64,000 nucleotides of DNA from Spinacia oleracea (Eukaryota > Streptophyta > Magnoliopsida > Caryophyllales > Amaranthaceae), in NCBI RefSeq assembly GCF_020520425.1, contig NC_079487.1:104690141-104754140 (forward strand). Reading direction: 5' to 3'. Below are positions 57,577 to 64,000 of this stretch, piece by piece (the stretch's first letter is position 1; each line of letters opens with the position of its first letter). Under the pieces are notes generated by a model. That model was not told the DNA's origin. It did not search any database and was given only the letters and a program-made list of their open reading frames with translations. Both the position numbers and the translations under genes were made by a program.

Positions 57577-60037
57577 TGTAATACCCCGAAACTTTTAAAC
57601 TCGTTTATTAAAAATTAATAATATTTTATTAACGTAATTTCGTTTCAATTATTAGAAATAATTTAAAAATTTCGTTATTTTAAACGTTTTTACGGTTTAT
57701 TTTAAATGATAAATTTATAAACGAAAATTTATTTATTTTTCGTTAACGATATATTTTACGAGACTTTGTTTTAATTAAACATTTATATATTTAGTAATTT
57801 CCTAAAATAGCAATTAAAATTCAGAAATTTGCCTAATTTTGTGAAATGACCGAAATACCCCTAAGAAACACAATTTCCACTTCTCTTCTCTTCCTTCTCT
57901 TCACGTGCAAGAATGAAGAAATTTCTTCATTCCTCTCTTCCCTCATTCCAGTCCTTGTTCATGCCTTGCTCCCCAAGCACTCCAGCTTCTCTTTCACTCT
58001 ACTTAAAACTATAAATTAAAGCAACAATCTGCCCCAATTCTTCATACAATCAACTCCAATTTCAATAACCAAACCAATTTCAAATTCAATTCAGTTGAAA
58101 CCACCACCACCATCATCGGTGGCTGCCGCCACCAAAACCCCTGTCAATCACCACTATCACGGCTGCCTAGCATCACCTCGAGCATCCACCACCACTGAAG
58201 CCACCCCTTATTGCCCTCCTCTCCTCGCAGCCCCGCAACTCCCCTCCCCTGCCTTGCTCCTTCGCATCTACCGCACCACCCACGCCACACAACGACCACA
58301 CTCCGGCCACCACATCACCTTCTAAACCTACCTCCACCTCACAATCCCCGGCGATAGGCTGCTGCGCCGCCCTGGGTTCGACCAGAAATACCCCTCCCCC
58401 TACTTTTTCCTCTGTTTCGTTCGACCACCCCCTTCCCTTTTTCCTTGCAGTTCCGCCACCGCAAAACCACATCACTGTCGCCTCCTCTCCGGCCTGGTTC
58501 CGTGCCTTTGCGCCGCCCATACCTCCGGTCACCACCTCCCTCTTTTCCTCCCTGCTCCTCCGCGTGCCCTCCTCCCCTGCTTCCCCTGTTCCTTCGTGTT
58601 CTGTTTCCCTCAAAGGAAACGAGTTCCAGTAATTGGAACTTTGTTTTGTTGCTCAAGTTAAGCCCACATTCCCTTGGCCCAAATTCCCAAAGTGAGTTTT
58701 GTTATTTTGCCCAATTATTTACCAATCTAATTATTTTGTAAAAATAAACGGTTACTTAAACATTTCAATTAAATAAATTCTTAATGATAATATTATAAAT
58801 ATATTTCGGCAGAGTTTTGGTTTAAATAATATTCGTATGAAATCGATTTATGAAATATGAATTTAGATTGAAATTTTGATTAATAATAACATTTTCGTTA
58901 AAACTATGAAATTATAATTCGTAAATTCAATTATTTATAAACTTATTATAAAGTATTAATTTTAAAATATTAATCGTTTAATTGAATGATTTAATATTGT
59001 GAAAGAAATCGAACTCGGAGCTCAGGAATAACGATCCATCGAACAGGAAGTATAAACTACGGTTGAGGTAACATCTATTGCTAACACCCACAATCCCCTT
59101 ATGAAATGTGTTTTATGAGATTATGAAATATGTTTATAATGTTATGTTTTTATAGGATTGTGGGATATGAAATATGTTTATAAGTGTGTTTTATGAATGA
59201 TGATATTTAAATGTGTTTGTGAATGATTTTATAAGAATGATGTTTATGAGTTACGAATAAGATACGAAACATGATAAATAAAAGTGTAACCGGTTCTGGC
59301 AGTTAGTGGGGTTACTATTTCTAGGTCGTGCACGTACCGCCGTACCGCGGGACACCCAACAAGGGAGAGTGCTCCTTGAGGGTTACCGCAAGCTAAAAGA
59401 GAAACTATTTAGGTACGGGCGTATGTCCAACAAGGGAGAGTGCTCCTTGAGGACTATCGCAAGGTGGGAGACGTCCCGCAAGGCTAACCTGTCAGTTACC
59501 AAGTAAAAAGAAGGTTTTAAGAAAGATAATGGGAACTATCAAGGTTTCAAGTTATAAATGATGTTTTATTGCATTTATGAAAATGTTTTACTATGTTCTA
59601 TTCTCCCTGATTGCAAAGTAAATAAAATGAATTGAAATGAGTTTACGCTGTTAGGGTAGTATGTTACTGGGCCTCGGCTCACGATGTTGCTTTTGTTTTA
59701 GGTACGAAGAAGATCATGGGATGCCTTAGAGTGAGGATGCAACCATCAAATTCACGATCGATGTTTAGTAGAGACAATTATGTCATTAGTAATAAAGGGA
59801 TGTATTAATTAAACTCTAAGTTTGATCTCATGATTTGAGTTAGATTTTAATACTAATATTAACCAAATGCTAAAAGTATTTATTATTAAAGTTTATTTAG
59901 TAATTGAAAAAGGTTATGTCGCCTTGTATTTTCCACGAGGGAAATACGGCAAGTGACGCTCCGACTAAATTAGGGTTTCCGCTGCAAATTAAAGATAATT
60001 AACCTAATTAATGGTGTTTAGAAGTCGGGGCGTTACA
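57577..60037 (+). mobile_element. 5' LTR of a young gag-only gypsy retrotransposon
   Basis: 2461 bp, beginning TGTAATACCCCGA and ending TCGGGGCGTTACA, near-perfect short inverted ends. Its first 1728 bp recur from 62273 to the window end at a constant 4696-bp offset, with one mismatch noticed (T at 58373, C at 63069). A CT/CCACC-rich segment (57880-58640) gives long spurious frames on both strands. The family resembles chromovirus (Tekay/Del-like) LTRs; inference. Confidence 0.95.
59335..59500 (+). repeat. Two-unit tandem repeat inside the LTR
   Basis: CCAACAAGGGAGAGTGCTCC appears at about 59354 and 59427, each preceded by a GTAC.GGCGTA-like word and followed by TTGAGG and TCGCAAG / CCGCAAG. 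Confidence 0.85.
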
Positions 60038-60040
60038 GTT

Positions 60041-60054
60041 TGGTATTCAGAGCC
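60041..60054 (+). other. Primer-binding site (tRNA-iMet type)
   Basis: TGGTATTCAGAGCC, three bases after the LTR, matches the usual TGGTATCAGAGCC with one inserted T. Confidence 0.75.
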
Positions 60055-60310
60055 AAGGTTCTGCGACCATAAGTGCTAAACCTTACGGGGTTTGCACGAA
60101 ATAGAATTCATTAGGCTTTAAACAAGAATTTTAAGGAATAAGTAAAAAGAATAAGTTAAAATCATGCTAAGTTAAAATGAAATGAGTGTGAGTGATAGGA
60201 CGGGGAACGCAACGGGAATGTTTTCTTTATTATGATTTGCAGAATTTCTTAGTCTAATTTCAAGAAGAAAAGATTATCTGAAGTGTTGTATCCTTGCGAT
60301 CAGATCGGCG

Positions 60311-61486
60311 ATGACTTCAAGCGGAAATATTCCTATTGACGGCACTAGAAACGATAACGATGTTAACGATGGCAATGGTAATCACAAATCTGTATTAGCG
60401 CTGGGAGGAATGCAAGAAAGAATTGAAGAATTGCGCAAGGATCCCATTTTCGGGGACACTCCAGGAGAAACAAGCGATAATCGAATGGATTTAATGAGAT
60501 TGATAATGTCGGAACTTCTGCAAGGAAATCGTCAAAAGCCAAGGTCAGAGCAAGAAGAATGCTCCAACATGTTCAAGAAGTTCGCTTCTCATAAACCCCC
60601 TACCTATGATGGCAAGCCAGACCCTACTGAATTTGAGGAATGGATTAGCGATATGGAGAAGTTATTTGATGCAACTCAATGCCCCGAGAAATGGAAGGTC
60701 AACTATGCTGTCTTTTACTTGAAAGGACAAGCCAACCTGTGGTGGAAAAGTGTTAAAGGAATCCAAAATGAGCCTGGTTTTGGTTGGGAAAAACTGACGG
60801 AAGCTATGCGGGAACAATTTTATCCCTATTCTCTGCAACTGCAAATGGAATCGGAATTTATCAAATTGAGTCAAGGAAAGAAGAATGTTCTGGAATATGC
60901 AATGAAATTCAATGAGCTTGCTCGATTTGCCCCTGACCTGGTGACTACTGATAGGCAAAGGATGAATCGATTTGAAGGAGGATTAAGCATTGAGATCCGT
61001 GACCGTCTTTCGAGTTCTAGAATTTCCACTTTCCAAGAGTTGTACGATCGAGCAATTAACGTCGAAAGAATTATCAAGCTTCGAGAAGAAACATATGGAA
61101 AACGAAAAGGGAGCTTCGAAGAAAATCAACCGAACAATAAGAAACAAAACGTCAATGTCAGCTATCAAGGAGGGAATAACGGAAACCAAAGCTTCAAGAA
61201 TCGTGGATGCGCCAAGTGTGGAAGATGGAACCATACTGAGAAAGAATGTCGACTTGGTACGCGAGATTGCTTCAAATGTGGTAGCAAAGATCACAAAATC
61301 AGAGATTGTCCTCAAATACATCGAGAGCAAGGTGATAGGAGAAACGATGAAAACAAAGGAAATAGTGGCAATACAAGTTTCAATCGTAATCCCCCACGTG
61401 GAGCAACTTCGAATGGAAGAGTGTTTTTAATGCAAGGAAAAGACGATGACGCAAATGACAATGACGACTTCGCTAGTACGGAATGA
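60311..61486 (+). CDS. Retrotransposon Gag polyprotein (capsid plus two zinc knuckles), 391 aa
   Basis: Structural protein that packages element RNA. Residues about 95-255 are the plant gypsy capsid region (FKKFASHKPPTYDGKPDPTE, then WISDMEKLF, YLKGQANLWWKSV, ALWREQF-like MREQFYP and YAMKFNELARFAP). Two CCHC knuckles follow near 300-335: CAKCGRWNHTEKEC and CFKCGSKDHKIRDC. The C-terminus is acidic (DDDANDNDD). The frame is intact and closes with a true stop before any protease. No protease, RT, RNase H or integrase is encoded in the remaining 786 bp before the second LTR, so mobility would need enzymes from a related element. Confidence 0.93.
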   Translation: MTSSGNIPIDGTRNDNDVNDGNGNHKSVLALGGMQERIEELRKDPIFGDTPGETSDNRMDLMRLIMSELLQGNRQKPRSEQEECSNMFKKFASHKPPTYDGKPDPTEFEEWISDMEKLFDATQCPEKWKVNYAVFYLKGQANLWWKSVKGIQNEPGFGWEKLTEAMREQFYPYSLQLQMESEFIKLSQGKKNVLEYAMKFNELARFAPDLVTTDRQRMNRFEGGLSIEIRDRLSSSRISTFQELYDRAINVERIIKLREETYGKRKGSFEENQPNNKKQNVNVSYQGGNNGNQSFKNRGCAKCGRWNHTEKECRLGTRDCFKCGSKDHKIRDCPQIHREQGDRRNDENKGNSGNTSFNRNPPRGATSNGRVFLMQGKDDDANDNDDFASTE

Positions 61487-62272
61487 AGAATGAAGCGTAA
61501 TGACCTTTTGAAATCGTGTGATCGAACATCTAGAATATTTTAGAATAAATGATGGAAATTTTGAAAGTAATATGTGCTAATCGAGTATCTAACTAAGATG
61601 TTTCACCATCATTAGTTATATGAATGTTATGCTTATGTATGAAATTTTCAATTAAAGAATTATGTGTTTAAGATATGCTTTATGAATTATGTTTATGCTG
61701 ACATGATTGTATTGGTAATAACAAATCGTTACGTATGAAAGTTGTCTTCGATGGAGGTTCTCCTGAGCTCAGAGTATGAGATTGTTATAATAAATGACTT
61801 TTACGAATTATTTGAGTATTGCAATTGTTAGATAAATATTTATTCTCATTTTCAAAGTCATAAATTTTGCATTAAATATTACTATTTTTGGTAAGAAAAA
61901 TATTTTCAAACAAGATATCACAAAGTAAAATGGGAGCCTAGTCTAAGCTAACAAGTTTGCCCCTTTTATGTTCTCTGCTCCTCGATCCTATTTTATGAAG
62001 TAAAGTGGAGGTACGAAAGATGCTGGCAGAATGTAATTGACCTTAATGACGATTAAGGGTCGATATATAATTTTGCCCCTTTTGTATTCTTTACTCTTCG
62101 ATTCTAGGTCTTGAGTTGAAGCGGAGTCATTAAAGAAGATGGCGGAATGTAGGCTAGACAATGTCGGAATTGGAATGAAATTGTGAGATCTTGGTACTTT
62201 TATTCAAATATTTTCAACTTTCAACGATCAATTCAAGTTTCGAGGACGAAACTTTTTCTAAGGGGGTAGGAA
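61487..62272 (+). mobile_element. Internal 3' non-coding region of the gag-only element
   Basis: No pol remnants. Two diverged tandem segments share TTTTGCCCCTTTT..TTCTTTACTC-type and GGCAGAATGTA / GGCGGAATGTA blocks (about 61930-62035 and 62065-62160). It ends TTTCGAGGACGAAACTTTTT and CTAAGGGGGTAGGAA. Confidence 0.85.
62259..62272 (+). other. Polypurine tract of the gag-only element
   Basis: AAGGGGGTAGGAA lies directly before the TG of the second LTR. Confidence 0.85.
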
Positions 62273-64000
62273 TGTAATACCCCGAAACTTTTAAACTCGT
62301 TTATTAAAAATTAATAATATTTTATTAACGTAATTTCGTTTCAATTATTAGAAATAATTTAAAAATTTCGTTATTTTAAACGTTTTTACGGTTTATTTTA
62401 AATGATAAATTTATAAACGAAAATTTATTTATTTTTCGTTAACGATATATTTTACGAGACTTTGTTTTAATTAAACATTTATATATTTAGTAATTTCCTA
62501 AAATAGCAATTAAAATTCAGAAATTTGCCTAATTTTGTGAAATGACCGAAATACCCCTAAGAAACACAATTTCCACTTCTCTTCTCTTCCTTCTCTTCAC
62601 GTGCAAGAATGAAGAAATTTCTTCATTCCTCTCTTCCCTCATTCCAGTCCTTGTTCATGCCTTGCTCCCCAAGCACTCCAGCTTCTCTTTCACTCTACTT
62701 AAAACTATAAATTAAAGCAACAATCTGCCCCAATTCTTCATACAATCAACTCCAATTTCAATAACCAAACCAATTTCAAATTCAATTCAGTTGAAACCAC
62801 CACCACCATCATCGGTGGCTGCCGCCACCAAAACCCCTGTCAATCACCACTATCACGGCTGCCTAGCATCACCTCGAGCATCCACCACCACTGAAGCCAC
62901 CCCTTATTGCCCTCCTCTCCTCGCAGCCCCGCAACTCCCCTCCCCTGCCTTGCTCCTTCGCATCTACCGCACCACCCACGCCACACAACGACCACACTCC
63001 GGCCACCACATCACCTTCTAAACCTACCTCCACCTCACAATCCCCGGCGATAGGCTGCTGCGCCGCCCCGGGTTCGACCAGAAATACCCCTCCCCCTACT
63101 TTTTCCTCTGTTTCGTTCGACCACCCCCTTCCCTTTTTCCTTGCAGTTCCGCCACCGCAAAACCACATCACTGTCGCCTCCTCTCCGGCCTGGTTCCGTG
63201 CCTTTGCGCCGCCCATACCTCCGGTCACCACCTCCCTCTTTTCCTCCCTGCTCCTCCGCGTGCCCTCCTCCCCTGCTTCCCCTGTTCCTTCGTGTTCTGT
63301 TTCCCTCAAAGGAAACGAGTTCCAGTAATTGGAACTTTGTTTTGTTGCTCAAGTTAAGCCCACATTCCCTTGGCCCAAATTCCCAAAGTGAGTTTTGTTA
63401 TTTTGCCCAATTATTTACCAATCTAATTATTTTGTAAAAATAAACGGTTACTTAAACATTTCAATTAAATAAATTCTTAATGATAATATTATAAATATAT
63501 TTCGGCAGAGTTTTGGTTTAAATAATATTCGTATGAAATCGATTTATGAAATATGAATTTAGATTGAAATTTTGATTAATAATAACATTTTCGTTAAAAC
63601 TATGAAATTATAATTCGTAAATTCAATTATTTATAAACTTATTATAAAGTATTAATTTTAAAATATTAATCGTTTAATTGAATGATTTAATATTGTGAAA
63701 GAAATCGAACTCGGAGCTCAGGAATAACGATCCATCGAACAGGAAGTATAAACTACGGTTGAGGTAACATCTATTGCTAACACCCACAATCCCCTTATGA
63801 AATGTGTTTTATGAGATTATGAAATATGTTTATAATGTTATGTTTTTATAGGATTGTGGGATATGAAATATGTTTATAAGTGTGTTTTATGAATGATGAT
63901 ATTTAAATGTGTTTGTGAATGATTTTATAAGAATGATGTTTATGAGTTACGAATAAGATACGAAACATGATAAATAAAAGTGTAACCGGTTCTGGCAGTT
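62273..64000 (+). mobile_element. 3' LTR of the gag-only retrotransposon, cut by the window end
   Basis: Repeats 57577-59304 base for base apart from one noticed mismatch. The remaining 733 bp should lie beyond the window. Confidence 0.95.

Noticed and set aside
58173..58656. Minus-strand 146- and 105-codon Gly/Arg/Glu-rich frames in the LTR (and copies at 62869-63352)
   Set aside because: Antisense of a CCACC/CT-rich LTR segment; low-complexity and identical in both LTRs because the LTRs are identical.
60662..61330. Antisense frames and a 146-codon alternative plus frame across gag
   Set aside because: Shadows of the Gag frame, which has recognisable capsid and CCHC motifs.

Overview
The window is plant nuclear DNA. 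It has two large intron-rich genes with GT-AG introns, dense Stowaway and Tourist MITEs, Ty1-copia and Ty3-gypsy elements, Mutator-like elements with captured gene pieces, and a tRNA-derived SINE. The recurring TACGGAGTA / CTCCCTCCGT termini and the CGGAAA-rich copia LTR suggest Caryophyllales, probably Amaranthaceae (spinach/beet relatives). That placement is inference from repeat style, not a database match.

Layout. 1-7737 is nested retrotransposon sequence: the 3' part and LTR of a gypsy element, apparently inserted in the RNase H region of a copia element whose 3' LTR follows, then a second LTR of the same copia family as a solo LTR in opposite orientation with a perfect CCTAA target duplication. 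8140-9906 is a long-TIR Mutator-like element carrying a broken piece of acetylornithine aminotransferase and a GRF zinc-finger piece. 10068-24174 (+) is a complete valyl-tRNA synthetase gene (20 exons, 1065 codons plus stop). 24603-25320 is a Tourist-like element and 25848-27363 an unfamiliar palindromic-TIR element with a 9-bp target duplication. 27657-40206 (+) is a complete FZL (fuzzy-onion-like, chloroplast dynamin-family GTPase) gene (11 exons, 929 codons plus stop). 40207-57576 is AT-rich intergenic DNA with many MITEs, a SINE, tiny poly-A retro-insertions, and a roughly 7.4-kb region bounded by about 400-bp inverted repeats that holds FAR1-type and LRR-receptor gene fragments among hairpin minisatellites. 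57577 to the end is a very young gag-only LTR retrotransposon (two LTRs, one mismatch seen by eye over 1.73 kb); its second LTR runs off the window.

The two host genes are unrelated in function (cytosolic translation; thylakoid/chloroplast membrane organisation) and share only orientation. Each has a non-autonomous TIR element within about 300 bp of its start codon, so their promoters are partly transposon-adjacent. Exon boundaries were placed by reading frame, GT-AG sites and remembered family sequence; every junction keeps frame and both coding sums are multiples of three.
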